Counted from the first letter of the stretch, positions 1-12,065 are shown. The stretch: DNA of 64,000 nucleotides from Corylus avellana (GCF_901000735.1 NC_081546.1:28477900-28541899); one strand, 5' to 3'. Notes: generated from the letters alone by a model not told the origin. Made by a program: numbers and translations.

Positions 1-507
1 TTCCTCCCACTTGCATGCAGCCTCTTCTTCCACAGTCTCAGCTGACTCCAACCGCCCATTTATGCGGTTCCAGGCAGCTTCGAAGCTCTCTGACCAAGAA
101 GAAAAGAAAAAATCTCAGCCGCGTTTTTATTATAATCACATGCGACAAAGTTTATTAGTAAATTAAAACATCAACTTCGGTGTCACAATTGATATATAGG
201 TTATTCCAGAACAGTGAGATATATCATCGGTATAAATAGAAAAATATTGTTTGAAAAGATAACTTCGTTGATAATCAAATAAAATTATAATAACGCTTAC
301 AAAAGTTTTTACAAAAAAAAAAAAAAAAAAAAAAATTACAAAGTGACGTGGTACTAACATGATTGAGTTTCTTTCAAATTATGTTGTGCCAAATTACTTT
401 ATAAAAAAATATAAAACTATATGGTTGCCATGTCCCTTTTTAGAAAATCAAATTCAATAAATTATAATCTTGAATTTAATAAATATTGTGAGTGGTGCAC
501 GTATGAA

Positions 508-690
508 TGTTGTATCATATATTGAGAAAAAAAATAATAATAAGTATTTAATATATATACCTAAGTGAACCCATGACGGTTATCTTAATCTTTTTGGTTA
601 AAAATGGTGCAAAAATGGTGCTCAAATATGTATATCCATGTACTATAGGTGATTATATCCATAACAATTGGTATCAGAGCTACTATGGTT
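508..690 (+). mobile_element. LTR fragment with tRNA-Met primer-binding site
   Basis: A TGGTATCAGAGC motif at 669-680 matches the initiator-tRNA-Met primer-binding site of plant LTR elements. It follows a stretch ending in ATAACA (661-666), which looks like an LTR 3' end. A plausible LTR start (TGTTGTATC) is near 508. No second LTR or coding region was found, so this is a decayed remnant. Positions 1-507 hold only AT-rich DNA and a poly(A) run near 314-335, with no gene seen. Confidence 0.4.
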
Positions 691-1019
691 AGGTTTTACC
701 GAAAGTCTTTAACGCGTTTGGTTTGATTCCAATAAAGAGTGTGGATGACTCTTTAGAGTAAAGGATCTATTCGGCGGCTCAGACTCAACCACTTCAGTGA
801 ATGCTGTCTCGTTGTGTTGTATCACGTGTCATTTATTTGACCAATTTTAAATAGTATTTAGAATTGTTGTGCTTATTGCTAATTGTTTTTTGGGCTCTTT
901 TTTTGTTGCTCACCCATATTTTTACTTTTCATGTATTTGTTCTTTCCCTTCCTCATTGAAAAATAATAATAATAGTAATAAATTCCTAGAAGTTGAGTGT
1001 TTAGATTTTCTGTTATAAT

Positions 1020-1523
1020 TTGAAGTTAGGGAAAAATTCATTTTACTCCTTGAAGTTTTAGGAATTTTTCAATTCGAACTCCAATATTTAAAAATTGGCA
1101 ATTTACCCCCTAATGTTTCAAAAAATTTCAATTCATACCCTCCGTTACTAATTTCCGTTTAATTGGAAGGAAATCATCACACGTGCGTCTCACGTGAAAT
1201 TTTGATGTCATCTATTCCAATTTTGCCCTCATTAAAACCTATAAAATTACGTAATTACCCTTATTCAAACCTATAAAATTGATGATAATTATGTAATTTC
1301 AAAAGTTTTAATGAGGGCAAAATTAGAATAGAGAGCATCAAAATCCCAGGTGAAAAGCACGTGGGATAATTTTTGCCTAATTAAACAAAAATTAATAATG
1401 GAGGGTTTGAATTAAAAATGTTTAAAACATTCAGGGGTACATTTTCAATTTTTTAACATTGGAGTTTAAATTGAAAAACTCATAAAACTTCAAAGGGTAA
1501 AATGAATTTAACCCTTGAAGTTA
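1020..1523. mobile_element. Mutator-like foldback MITE, copy 1 (with TSDs)
   Basis: The element body is 1029-1514 (486 bp). Its two halves are inverted copies of each other over nearly the whole length: the outer ends read GGGAAAAATTCATTTTAC and its complement, and the middle shares the TTTTGCCCTCATTAAAACCT motif in both directions. It is bordered by the perfect 9-bp direct repeat TTGAAGTTA (1020-1028 and 1515-1523). A 9-bp TSD with long terminal inverted repeats is the signature of Mutator-superfamily MITEs. A second copy lies at 45006-45495. Confidence 0.88.
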
Positions 1524-2387
1524 TCTATCCCCGTTTGTATAATTTTGAAAATTAAAACTATAATATTCACTAATAATTCTTTTGGGTCAAGTTTAGGCTA
1601 AAGTATTTACCGGCGAGGACCAAGGTGGTCCCTCTCAGTCTTACAAAGTTGGCGGATCACCATCCCAACTGTCAGCGTAAAAATCACCGGACCCACTGCA
1701 TTATGAGTGCACGTGGCATGGTAACCGGTTGGTGGCCCGCGGATTTACATTCTACCTCTGCACACACACACAAAAACCTACATTATTGGTCAGATATTTA
1801 TCAAGGTCATTCCTTTCTCTCCACTCAACCATCCAAATTTTTTTTTTTTTTTTAAAAAAAAAGACAATATTACTAATTTAGCCTCCGTACTCAATGGTAA
1901 ATTTTCGAGGATTTCTAAAATTCTAAAATTATTTTTATTATATAGATTTTTTTGTTAAAAAAAAAATTAATCAATGTTTTTAAATTTAATGATTGAAATT
2001 TAATCGAATCCATGTTTATTATTTATATTAATATAATACTTATTATCTGAGAAATTTCATATTTTATTATATTATAATAAAATTGGAGATCATCAAAGTT
2101 TTCTTTCAAATCATGTCGGAAGAAAATTTTTCAATCTGAATAATGCTGAATACTTACTTTCTATCCCACTCCCATATATACCACATGCTAATGCTAATAT
2201 GACAATGTTTATCAATAATTGAATTATCTTTTATTAAAAAATAAAAACATTTAAAGGCTAAAGAATACTATCACATCAGCCAAATAGTACGAGAATGAAT
2301 TGAGAGATAAGTATTTAGAATTATTCAAACTAGTATATATTTTTAGAGCTTGAGATTTTTGCATGTATATATATATATATATTTTTA
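1524..2387. other. AT-rich intergenic DNA, nothing recognised
   Basis: This holds short homopolymer and TA runs only (poly(T) 1838-1852, TA repeat near 2366-2381). Short open frames here have no recognisable product. Confidence 0.6.
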
Positions 2388-4070
2388 AATGTAATGTTAC
2401 TATTTACACTCGATCGTTTCACACCGGCATACGCATTTTAGGTGATTTTTCTTTATTTTTTTTAAGTAAGAATCATAAAATATCATTTAAAACACATTAT
2501 GCCAAGCGGTATGAAATAGGTTGAGAATAGTAGTATTATTCGTTTTGAATACAATGTGTACATGTTTTATTAAAAATATATACATGTGAGATTCACATCT
2601 ACATAATATATTAAATATAATAGAGTATGTACATACTCTATTAAAAATACATACACATGTGAAAATCACATATACTATACATTCTATATTAAAACTGCAT
2701 GTCTATATAAGAATTAAAAAAAAAATGTTAATATTAAAAAAAAATTATATATTTTAAAAATATATGTTACAAATATTCTTATTCTTATATTTTTAAATGC
2801 ACACTAGTCCTACAAATTATTGTACAAATATAAAAGAGTTAATATGAAATATAGTGTCCAAACATGTTTTGAACTCGATCTCTAACTACCTAAATTATTA
2901 TTTTTAATGAGTAATGTTATTATTTATACCTATTTAGCACAACCATTTCATAAAAACTAACATGTTTTAAGTCGTTTTTCTTATATTATTTTTCAAATGG
3001 TTGACATAAAAAGATACTTAAAACATATTAGCCAGTGCGAAATATATGTGAAGTACTGTATTATTCATTTTAAACAGAGTGCATGTGTACATGTGTTATT
3101 ACAAATATATTGGAGATCCAAATCTACATAATATATTAAATTTTATAGAGTATGTACATACTTTATTAAAAATACATATACATGTGAAAATCACATATAC
3201 ATTCTATATTAAAATTGCATATCTGTATAAGAATTAAAAAATATTAATATTAAAGAAATTTCATATTTTAAAAATGAATGCTACACATATTCTTACATTA
3301 GAATTTTTAAATGCACACTAGTACTACAAATTATTGTCCAAATATAAAAGAGTTAATATGAAATGTTATGTGAACTCTGTACTACCTAAATTATTATTTT
3401 AAATTAGAAATTCTACTATTTACACATATTTAGCACAATCATTTCATTTTAGTTGACTTGTTTTAAGTGATTTTTCTTTTATTATTTTTAAGTGATTGAC
3501 CTAAAAATTTACTTAAAACACATCATGACAGCCGGTATGAAATATGTGTGAATAGAAGTACAAAAATAGAGTGTGTACATGTTTTATTAAAAATATATGT
3601 GAGATTCACATGTACATAATATATTAAATTTTATAGAGTATGTACATACATTATTAAAAATACATATACATGTGAAAATCACATATACACTCTATATTAA
3701 AAACACATGTCTATATATATGCGAATTAAAAAAATTGTTAATATTAAAAAAATAAATGCTACACATATTCTTCCTCTTATATTTTTAAATGCACACCACT
3801 TCTACAAATTATTGTCCAAGTATAAAAGAACTAATATGAAAGAGTAATGCTATGAACTATTTTTTTATTATCTTTTCATCCTCCTAACGTTGATGTGAAT
3901 GTTAAAATCACCATTAAATTTTAGATAAATCATACTTCAATTTTTATCTAATGATGATTTTAAAATCTACATCAACTTTAGGAAGATAAAAGATGATTCC
4001 TAGCATTACTCAATACGAAATGTACTCTCCAAACATGTTTTGAACTCTCTTTTATCTAAATTGTTGGCCA
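2388..4070. repeat. Three-copy tandem repeat, unit about 500 bp
   Basis: Three diverged copies start near 2388, 2907 and 3409. Each runs in the same order: a TTTACAC/TTTAGCAC block, a TTTTAAGTGATTTTTCTT block, a GTGTACATGTTTTATTA block, a short inverted pair around ACATGTGAGATTCACAT, and a GCACACTAG..ACAAATTATTG block ending in AACATGTTTTGAACTC. The third copy is split by the MITE at 3842-4012 and its tail resumes at 4013. No protein signal is present. It is probably a satellite-like expansion of a transposon fragment. Confidence 0.75.
3834..4020. mobile_element. hAT-like MITE inserted in the tandem repeat
   Basis: The body is 3842-4012. The ends GAGTAATGCT and AGCATTACTC are inverted repeats. 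The flanks ATATGAAA (3834-3841) and ATACGAAA (4013-4020) form an 8-bp duplication with one mismatch, as expected for hAT elements. The other two repeat units continue uninterrupted across this point, which gives an empty-site control. Confidence 0.75.
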
Positions 4071-4722
4071 GATATGTTATACATAATTTCGTCATTCTTA
4101 TTATATATTTTTACTTTTTACATCACATCAGTAACTTTTTATTACTATTTAAATAAAAAAATCACTATAAAACAATTTTTTTTTTTTTTTTTTACTTTTT
4201 CATACAAAACATTCTTACTTTTTTTCTTATATCAATCAAATTTACTACAGTTTTAATTTACTTCATTTTTCAAGTCCTTTAACAAACACACCCAATTATA
4301 TTTGTAAGAGTATGTATAAAACTCACAAGAATTCACAAATTTAATAATAAATTTAAAAAGTTAAAAAATAATAATAATAACGTGGAAAAAAGTAATAATT
4401 TCTGATCCGAATAACAAATTATTGGATATATTGTTCCAACTTGAAAAGCAGATTGGTGGGGATCAGTCCGATGATAAAGCAGACTTTTACTCTTAACCTC
4501 TGTCATGCTTATCATCAAAGGCGCATCGTCACCCGCAGTAGCTTATCAAAAAGTCCCCGTTTCCATGAAAATTCACAGTAATCTGGGACCACGTAATTAT
4601 TTGAGTTAAATTATCAGTTATCTCAAAAGTTTAAATAGGTAATTTAACATGGTATTAGAGTTAAAATGTCGTCGTATCGAACCTTGACTCCGTCAAATCA
4701 CCTTCCATTTAAATTAAAATTA
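4071..4722. other. AT-rich intergenic DNA, nothing recognised
   Basis: No coding or structural signal was found beyond a poly(T) run near 4177-4192. Confidence 0.6.
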
Positions 4723-4727
4723 AGTAT

Positions 4728-5165
4728 TGATGCAGCGTAGGATTGTGGTGAACAAGAAAAACAGCAAGTAGAAGGGATAAATATTTCTAAGATTGTGAGA
4801 CTATCACAAGAATCAAAGAAATCTTCTTAAAAACTATAGATTCTATCTATGGTTTAAGAAAAAACACAAAGAAACTCAACTCTGAGTAATTCTTATTAAA
4901 CAAACTCAATAATAATCATAAACTGAATTGTTAAAGGCTATAAGCATATATTTATAGCCCAAGACTCCTAGTCCTAAGATAACAATGAAATAGAGTTAAT
5001 TTAGAAGTCTACGAAAGACAACTAAACCAAATAAAAGACTAACAAAGAAACCTAATTCAAATAAAGACTGAAAGATAAGATAGAATAAATGACTAACAAA
5101 GAAACCTAATAAAAGACTAAAAGATAAGATAAGATAAGATAAGCCTTGAATTCCAATCTACATCA
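4728..5165 (-). repeat. 3' LTR of the young element
   Basis: This 438-bp LTR lies downstream in the transcription sense. Internal sequence begins at 5166. Next to the LTR the minus strand reads CTCGGGAGAA, a weak polypurine tract. It carries a segment of about 23 bp (around 4918-4942) that is missing from the other LTR. The stop codon of the internal ORF lies inside this LTR at 5117. Confidence 0.9.
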
Positions 5166-6328
5166 TTCTCCCGAGGTTGGAGAGAATTCGCCCTCGAATT
5201 CAGACTGTCTTTTCCACGGTCTTTCGGGTGTCCTGTTAACTCGTTCCATTCTTCGTTCCTTAAGATCACAACAAGGCAACACCCCAAAATAAACGTGACG
5301 CTTCTCATCATCGAAATACTTTGATGCTTGTCATGAAAGCCCCATACACCATTTGGCAATACTGCAGATTTGCTATTCGTTCGTTCCTTCTCCCTTCCAT
5401 GTGCCATGAAGATACTCAAGAATGGGTCAACCATTGTTTCCCTTGTGAACATATAATTTCTCTCATCCGCATAAAACTCACCATAATCTTCGTTAGGAGA
5501 ATTTAAAATATCTTCAACACCAAGGAAATCAACATAACCTAATTCTTCATCACTAAAATTAGGTAATGTACCTGGAAGGTCTTCTTCAACCTCTTCATAA
5601 TCGGCGATGCCACCCTCTTCATAATTGGCGATGACATCTGTGGGCCCTTCCTCTTCCAATTGGCCATCTTCTTCTGGATAGAGACCACCAAACATGGGGA
5701 AAAACCCATCTTTTTCGTGCTCCTCCGTAGGCCTTTCCTCTTCCCATGAGTCATCTTCTTCGGGCTCCTCATCATAGGTTGGTGGTGAATCCCAATCTCC
5801 AAATCGTTGCGAAGGATCTTCAACATCTTCATATATGAATTCTTCATCAATGAACTCGGATTCCTGAAACTCTTCATCTACAGATTCCCTTTCCTCCTCC
5901 ACAGAATATGGATTTGGTTGATAGATTTGAGGCTCGCGAATAATGGTCAAGTTGGCTTGTCGCGGCATCTCCGTCTCAAATCGTGCTCTACGTTTTTTAG
6001 GATATGCCCTATGACCGACAACCACATTATCCTCATCCACAAAGCGTTGATTCGTTCGATGGTGACGAACTTTAGGGCTACGCCGGTTGTCAACTCGGGT
6101 TGTGAAGATCTCTATTTCTTTCCGTAGTAGTTCCAGCTCATCCACCATGCGTTGCCAACGAATCGCCGCTTGATTCGCCTTTAATTTTTTCTGCAGCATC
6201 TCCACCTCATCCACCATGCGTTGCCACTGCTCCTCCGTATGTGTTTCACCGACTGCTTCTTTACGTTCATACACGTCCTCCAGATGTGCAAAGCGGTTGC
6301 CCCTTCTTCTTGTGTTTGGCGGTGCCAT
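5117..6328 (-). CDS. Acidic gag-like protein of a non-autonomous LTR element
   Basis: This ORF has 403 codons from the first ATG after the primer-binding site (6328); the open frame extends upstream into the LTR without another convincing start. The N-terminus is basic (MAPPNTRRRGNR). Two copies of a WQRMVDE.E.L.K helix follow, at about residues 35-48 and 58-72, and probably form a coiled coil. After a basic linker (KKRRAR) there is a long stretch rich in Glu and Asp (about 145-290). The C-terminus has RGKDSLNSRANSLQPREND, which resembles my recollection of the extreme C-terminus of Ty3/gypsy polyproteins. I infer that a large internal deletion joined the start of gag to the end of pol. No catalytic motif is visible. 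The frame is intact, which is unusual if the protein has no function; a packaging or RNA-binding role is only a guess. Confidence 0.6.
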   Translation of the reverse strand: MAPPNTRRRGNRFAHLEDVYERKEAVGETHTEEQWQRMVDEVEMLQKKLKANQAAIRWQRMVDELELLRKEIEIFTTRVDNRRSPKVRHHRTNQRFVDEDNVVVGHRAYPKKRRARFETEMPRQANLTIIREPQIYQPNPYSVEEERESVDEEFQESEFIDEEFIYEDVEDPSQRFGDWDSPPTYDEEPEEDDSWEEERPTEEHEKDGFFPMFGGLYPEEDGQLEEEGPTDVIANYEEGGIADYEEVEEDLPGTLPNFSDEELGYVDFLGVEDILNSPNEDYGEFYADERNYMFTRETMVDPFLSIFMAHGREKERTNSKSAVLPNGVWGFHDKHQSISMMRSVTFILGCCLVVILRNEEWNELTGHPKDRGKDSLNSRANSLQPRENDVDWNSRLILSYLIF

Positions 6329-6343
6329 GGAAAGAAAACTGGA

Positions 6344-6355
6344 GCTCTGATACCA
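6344..6355 (-). other. Primer-binding site (initiator tRNA-Met)
   Basis: The minus strand reads TGGTATCAGAGC, separated by 2 bp from the LTR edge at 6358. It is complementary to the 3' end of plant initiator tRNA-Met and fixes the element's orientation. Confidence 0.9.
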
Positions 6356-6357
6356 AC

Positions 6358-6772
6358 TGATGCAGCGTAGGATTGTGGTGAACAAGAAAAAGAGCAAGTA
6401 GAAGGGATAAATATTTCTAAGATTGTGAGACTATCACAAGAATCAAAGAAATCTTCTTAAAAACTATAGATTCTATCTATGGTTTAAGGAAAAACACAAA
6501 GAAACTCAACTCTGAGTAATTCTTATTAAACAAACTCAATAATAATCAAAGCATATATTTATAGCCCAAGACTCCTAGTCCTAAGATAACAATGAAATAG
6601 AGTTAATTTAGAAGTCTACGAAAGACAACTAAACCAAATAAAAGACTAACAAAGAAACCTAATTCAAATAAAGACTGAAAGATAAGATAGAATAAATGAC
6701 TAACAAAGAAACCTAATAAAAGACTAAAAGATAAGATAAGATAAGATAAGCCTTGAATTCCAATCTACATCA
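6358..6772 (-). repeat. 5' LTR of the young element
   Basis: This 415-bp LTR lies upstream in the transcription sense and is nearly identical to 4728-5165. It ends with a tandem GATAA run (about 6730-6750) before TCTACATCA. Confidence 0.9.
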
Positions 6773-6777
6773 AGTAT

Positions 6778-7586
6778 TCTACTTGACCGGCCTTATCTAT
6801 TAAAAATGAATTTGAGTCCACATGTGAAGAAAAATATTAAAGTAATAATTAAGTGAATAAATTTATTTATTTCTATCAGCTTAAGCTTTTGCAATAACTA
6901 ATGATTTAACATTGTATCATAGCAAAATGTTAATTTTTTTGGATAATTGGTGATTTAACAATTTGAAACAACCTTATTATATATATATATATTCCAAAAT
7001 CACCCATGAGGACGAAATGTTACTGATCCCGGCCTTACGTCTGTCTCGTGAGCCTGCAAACGTGTCAAACTCTCAGCGTACGATTTCGAGAGCCATCACA
7101 AGCCACTAGCCACTGATCGATTTCTGACACGTGCCTAACAGCACATTGGTTTGTCACCGTAGATAAGGGCTTTCTTGGAACCCTAACCAGGAGGGTGGAA
7201 AGGTCATTTGGGTGAGGGGAAACCAGTATATATGGGGAAGCAATGCGATGAACCCGGGAATTGGAGAGCCTAAGATTGGGGCTCTGAAAAATCGTTGAGA
7301 GAGTCTGTGGAGTTTTCGAGGTTTGTAATCAGAGAGAAGGGCATAGTTGGGAATGCAGAGAGATGGTAGGAGCTTCGCTGACAAAGCCTGAGTTGAGTTG
7401 GCGAGCCAAACGGTGTCTCGGCGGCAGGACTTGCCACCGGAAACACGTGGAGGACGGGTGACCGTCTGATCTCCATCTTCTTCTTCTGCTCCGATTTTTC
7501 TTCCGTTTTCTGCTAAAGCAGCAGTCTCTTTGGTTTCTTTGTTTTTTTTTTCTCTGTAATTAAGTGAAAGTAGGTAGAAGGAAGAA
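6778..7586 (+). promoter_or_regulatory. CIPK6 promoter and leader region
   Basis: A TATA-like TATATAT lies at 7227-7233, which would put transcription start near 7260 and give a leader of about 330 nt. CACGTG G-box/ABRE cores occur at 7128-7133 (in ACACGTGCC) and at 7444-7449 (in the leader). The leader would contain two overlapping short upstream ORFs, at 7353-7391 and 7363-7461. The start site is inferred, not observed. Positions 6778-7000 are AT-rich with nothing recognised. Confidence 0.5.
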
Positions 7587-8903
7587 ATGGGTGAGAAAGG
7601 CGGAGATGGAAACTCCACTTTGCTCCACGGGAAGTACGAGCTGGGACGGCTTCTGGGTCACGGTACTTTTGCGAAGGTGTACCACGCGCGAAACTTGCAG
7701 AGCGGGAAGAGCGTGGCGATGAAGGTGGTGGGGAAAGAGAAGGTGATAAAGGTGGGGATGATGGATCAGATCAAGAGGGAGATCTCGGTGATGAAGATGG
7801 TGAAGCACCCCAACATCGTCTACCTCCACGAGGTGATGGCCAGCAAGTCCAAGATCTACTTTGCCATGGAGCTCGTGCGCGGCGGCGAGCTTTTCTCAAA
7901 GATTGCTAAAGGCCGCCTGAAAGAGGACCTGGCCAGAGTCTACTTCCAGCAGCTCATCTCCGCCATCGATTTCTGCCACAGCCGCGGCGTCTACCACCGT
8001 GATCTCAAGCCCGAAAATCTCCTCTTAGACGAAGAGGGCAATCTTAAGGTCACCGACTTCGGGCTCAGCGCGTTCACGGAGCACTTGAAGCAAGACGGGC
8101 TTTTGCACACAACTTGTGGAACTCCGGCGTATGTGGCTCCGGAGGTCATCGGAAAAAAAGGCTACGACGGCGCTAAAGCCGACCTCTGGTCCTGCGGTGT
8201 CATTCTTTATGTTCTCCTCGCCGGATTTCTACCGTTCCAGGATGATAACCTCGTCGCCATGTACAGGAAGATTTACCGCGGAGATTTCAAGTGCCCGCCT
8301 TGGTTCTCCTCCGACGCGCGCAGGCTCGTCACGAAGCTGCTCGACCCGAACCCGAATACCCGTATCAACATATCCAAGATCATGGACTCTTCCTGGTTCA
8401 AGAAATCCGTCCCCAAGAACATGAAACCCAACGAGGCGGAATTCGACGACTCCGTTTTAGAGAAATCGAGCAAAAAGTCGGAGACTCTGAACGCCTTCCA
8501 CATAATCTCGTTGTCGGAAGGGTTCGACCTGTCGCCGCTCTTCGAGGAGAAGAAGAGGGAGGAGAAGGAGGAGCTGAGATTCGCTACGACGAGGCCGGCG
8601 AGCAGCGTGATATCGAGGTTGGAGGAGGTTGCCGCCAAGTCGGGGAATTTCAGCGTGAAGAAGAGCGAGTCGAGGGTGAGGCTTCAGGGCCATGAGAGTG
8701 GACGCAAAGGGAAGCTAGCTATTGCAGCGGAGATCTTCGCCCTGACGCCGTCGTTTCTTGTCGTCGAGGTAAAGAAGGACAACGGTGACACCCTGGAGTA
8801 CAACCAGTTCTGCAACAAGGAGCTCCGGCCGGCGCTCAAGGACATACTATGGACCTCCCCTGCAGACAATTCCGCTCTCGCTTTAGGAAATATTATTAAT
8901 TAA
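7587..8903 (+). CDS. CIPK6: CBL-interacting serine/threonine kinase 6 (SnRK3)
   Basis: This is a complete intronless 438-aa kinase. The glycine loop is at 24-31 (GHGTFAKV), the ATP lysine is K46, the catalytic HRD is at 137-139, DFG at 157-159 and APE at 184-186. After the kinase domain (about 17-271) comes the NAF/FISL motif (N302-A303-F304, in [19 protein letters not shown]), which binds calcineurin B-like calcium sensors and autoinhibits the kinase. A phosphatase-interaction segment follows at about 350-385. The N-terminal [20 protein letters not shown] and the C-terminal [16 protein letters not shown] closely match my recollection of Arabidopsis CIPK6, so this is more specific than CIPK in general. 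CIPKs decode calcium signals by recruitment through CBLs to membranes, where they act on ion channels and transporters. The start is supported by alignment with the family; GC content is clearly higher than the flanks, as for other intronless CIPKs. Confidence 0.96.
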   Translation: MGEKGGDGNSTLLHGKYELGRLLGHGTFAKVYHARNLQSGKSVAMKVVGKEKVIKVGMMDQIKREISVMKMVKHPNIVYLHEVMASKSKIYFAMELVRGGELFSKIAKGRLKEDLARVYFQQLISAIDFCHSRGVYHRDLKPENLLLDEEGNLKVTDFGLSAFTEHLKQDGLLHTTCGTPAYVAPEVIGKKGYDGAKADLWSCGVILYVLLAGFLPFQDDNLVAMYRKIYRGDFKCPPWFSSDARRLVTKLLDPNPNTRINISKIMDSSWFKKSVPKNMKPNEAEFDDSVLEKSSKKSETLNAFHIISLSEGFDLSPLFEEKKREEKEELRFATTRPASSVISRLEEVAAKSGNFSVKKSESRVRLQGHESGRKGKLAIAAEIFALTPSFLVVEVKKDNGDTLEYNQFCNKELRPALKDILWTSPADNSALALGNIIN

Positions 8904-11841
8904 TTAATCTGTATTTACATGTTTGGTTGATTGTTGTTTTTGTTATCGTTGTTATTGTTATTATTGTTCTGAATTAAGGTGGCAAATTGAATGGCCATGG
9001 CCGTTGTCTTGAATTTGTGTTTTTGGATTGATGTTCGATTGAAAAGCTGATTCACAAACATTCTCAGTCGTTGATTCATCGTCGTCTGTGCTGATGTTTC
9101 CATGTTTGTTTGAGCCTGCGCAAGTGGATGGTTCTCTGTTCATTCACATGGGCCTGTCATATTTTCTGCTTTTCACTATTCTAAATAAAGTAAATAATTC
9201 ATTCTCCTGAGAATGAGATAGGTTGAAATTTTGTGATATCTTCGTCATAAATATCTTATGTGTCACTTAAAAGTTGCTACTAAATGCTTTACACGACATC
9301 AATCAATGGATTTGATTTTAGTTTCTGTAGATTTAATTTGCTTTTTTTTTGTGTTTAAAAGCTTATTTAAAAATTGTACTCTAATTAGATATTTCAGAAT
9401 TTTCATTTTAATACATAATATTATGGGATGTTTATCTTCCAACCTATTGGTCTTTATTGGATTACAAATTTTTATTGTATTTATATTTGTAAGTGGAAAA
9501 TCCTCTCCAAATTACATCTTCACCTTCTTACATAGGGCTGTCAATTTGTTGTGAGAACCCGGCATAAATCAAACACAAAATTAAATGATTATGGCTGATG
9601 AGTTTGATTAATTTAATTAAATATGGGTTGGGATAGTGTTTGACATACTTTGATAAAACCTGAACTAACACTCAACATAATGGAAGATAATTTTTAACAT
9701 GACCCGTGAACCCAATACAAAATTATAAGATTAGAGTTGAGGAGTTTGATTCGTTTAATTAAATTGATTAAGTTAAAGTTGATTTATATAATTTTATACA
9801 CATGTCTCAATATAATCCGAACTCAACAAACAAACACATGATGAATTGCCACCTGTATTCTTACCTAAAATTCTTTGCTTCCATGGGATAAGTTCTGTAT
9901 AGAACAAGATTTTTTTTTTTTTTTTTTTCATTATTGTTTTAAAAATATGATAAATATAATCTCGCTTCTTTTTCTGCAAAGAAATTCAAAATTTGTTAAA
10001 GATGATTGCATGGTCTTTCATGGGTGGAAAAATTCCATCATTGGGCCTCCTCTTTTGAATGAGACCAAGACATTGTTATCTAATTAGCTCCCCCGTTTCT
10101 CAATTATTGTCGTGTCGTTCCCATCAAAGGTTCCCATCCCTGTCGTTTAACTTTTTACAAGCACTCATGATCCCCTCTTCTTCATCTGACTCTTCCCTTT
10201 CATTTTGGCTCATCTTTTAGGTCAAGGGAGACCTAATTTATGTGATAAATTTTTGATGAATTTCTGTATGTAAACAATTATGCAGAAAATCCAAAATATT
10301 TATGGACACATTAGCCATATTCTGAAAAAAAGAAAGAAAAACTAGTCTTGTCATATTTATTTCTATAATTCAAATTGACTCAATAGACATCCCATGTGTG
10401 ATATTACTCTCTATATCTAAATAATCGACAGGACCCCATAAGGGGGTGGCCTTGCTAGCAAGGGTATGTAGGATTGCCCATGCTTCCCACTGCAAATGGA
10501 GAAAGATCTTCCTTTAACAATTGGAATTTGCATTTGTCCTGATGTTTCCCTCTGCAAATGTCTTTGACAAGTGGGATCAATTAAGGCAATTAATGATTAG
10601 CAATTTTTGTTTTGCATGATTAAGAGAAGCACTAGTCATTTCTTTCCAGCTAAAATGACGAAAATATTTCATGCCAACTATCAAAATAAATACATATAAC
10701 CTTCCTTTGTTTCGTATTTTTCAATTGTTTTGACTTATTTCGGACCAAATAAGAGTTTATTACCCTATTTTCAAAATATGTTCAACTTCAAAGGGTATTA
10801 TTTAGGTAAGCCCTTAAAGAAAAAGCAATCTATATATTTTACCATTTGAAGGTAAAATTGGATAGCGATCGCCTGCAATACTTAGGGTATTACACACATT
10901 GCAATAGTTAATCAGGATTGTTCAATTTAAATGAATATATAGTCCAGAAAGTGACAACACATATGAAAAGGAGAGATGCGGTTTGCACTCATGTAAGTTA
11001 TAAGGGTAGTTTGGCCACTCCAATAACAATGTTGGGTGGGCGGAGTGAACCACTTCTATAGCCGAAAAAAAAGTGATTTGGCCACTTGCAAATAAGAGAT
11101 ATTGCACGAAATTTCAATCCAAAGAAAAGTGATGCCTTTAGGACTTTGTCGGACTAGCTGTTCATTTTTCAACAACTTGGTTCTTAGCAATTTAGGAGAC
11201 CCCATCATGTTGAACAACAGTTTGTGATTACTAAGGCAATCCCTTTAGTTTGGCTGTTTTCTCATACTTGTACAAGCTAGGCATTCAATTCTGATTTCAA
11301 TTTGAAGAAAGACAACAGAACATAGAACATATAAAGAGACAGAAATAGATGACAAAAGTTGCTTTTTTTTTGGGAAGTCAAGTTAGTTGAGTGGTCACGA
11401 CTCACCAGCTAGCTTGCTTGGATGATTTGAAAGGCAATTTGCATTTATTTTGGCGTGTGTATGGTACTTCTCAATCTGCCCTACAAATGTGAACCAAATG
11501 TGCTCACACAAAATGACTCTCATGTTAGTGTGCTCGTTCGTTGCTTGTTATTAAAAAAAAAAAGAACATTATATCTATTGGGTCCTCATGCCTTGTTAAT
11601 TATCCTTTAAAATTAATTTGTGCGACTTTTATAGTACAGATTAAGTACGTATTCCACAATAATAAGACATTAATTTAAATCACAAAGCACATAATAAGAA
11701 GCATCCTCAGATAAATTAAAATTAACGCATATTAAACACATGACAATGACTATCTAATGTCACGATATTGCAAAATTAATGAACCAAACCATTAACATAT
11801 GAATAATGTAACCTGCAGGTACATATTTGTTCAGCAAGTTC

Positions 11842-11879
<38 letters not shown>

Positions 11880-12065
11880 ATTCACAAGACACTGAGATTG
11901 ACTCTGTCTCTCTCTTTCTTCTAATTATTTAGTATTTTAAAATTGGTACGATTTCCATCTACATAATAAAACCAATTATCAGAGTGATGATTATGTTAAC
12001 CATGCATGCTATCGGTAGATGATCCCTTCTAACATAAAGGTTATATGCTTTTGTGATATTGACAG
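8904..12065. other. Intergenic, no gene recognised
   Basis: The start is the CIPK6 3' flank. Around 9560-9790 there are two diverged direct copies of a block containing TGATGAGTTTGATT/TGAGGAGTTTGATT, a decayed transposon fragment. A TA run followed by a GA run lies at 11842-11879. Nothing else could be identified. Confidence 0.5.

Larger units (their letters stand above)
4723..6777 (-). mobile_element. Young non-autonomous LTR retrotransposon with intact ORF
   Basis: The element body is 4728-6772, bordered by the perfect 5-bp TSD AGTAT (4723-4727 and 6773-6777). The two LTRs start TGATGCAGCG and end TCTACATCA as written on +. They differ by only two or three substitutions plus one indel of about 23 bp, so insertion was recent. 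The primer-binding site at 6344-6355 places transcription on the minus strand. The internal region (5166-6357, about 1.2 kb) encodes one acidic protein and has no protease, reverse transcriptase, RNase H or integrase. It must therefore be moved by a partner element. Relatives are at 19514-22803 and 42532-43199. Confidence 0.92.

Noticed and set aside
8116..8695. Long open frames overlapping CIPK6 in other frames (8116-8424, 8291-8695, 8273-8638 minus)
   Set aside because: They are shadows of the GC-rich kinase reading frame and have no family features.
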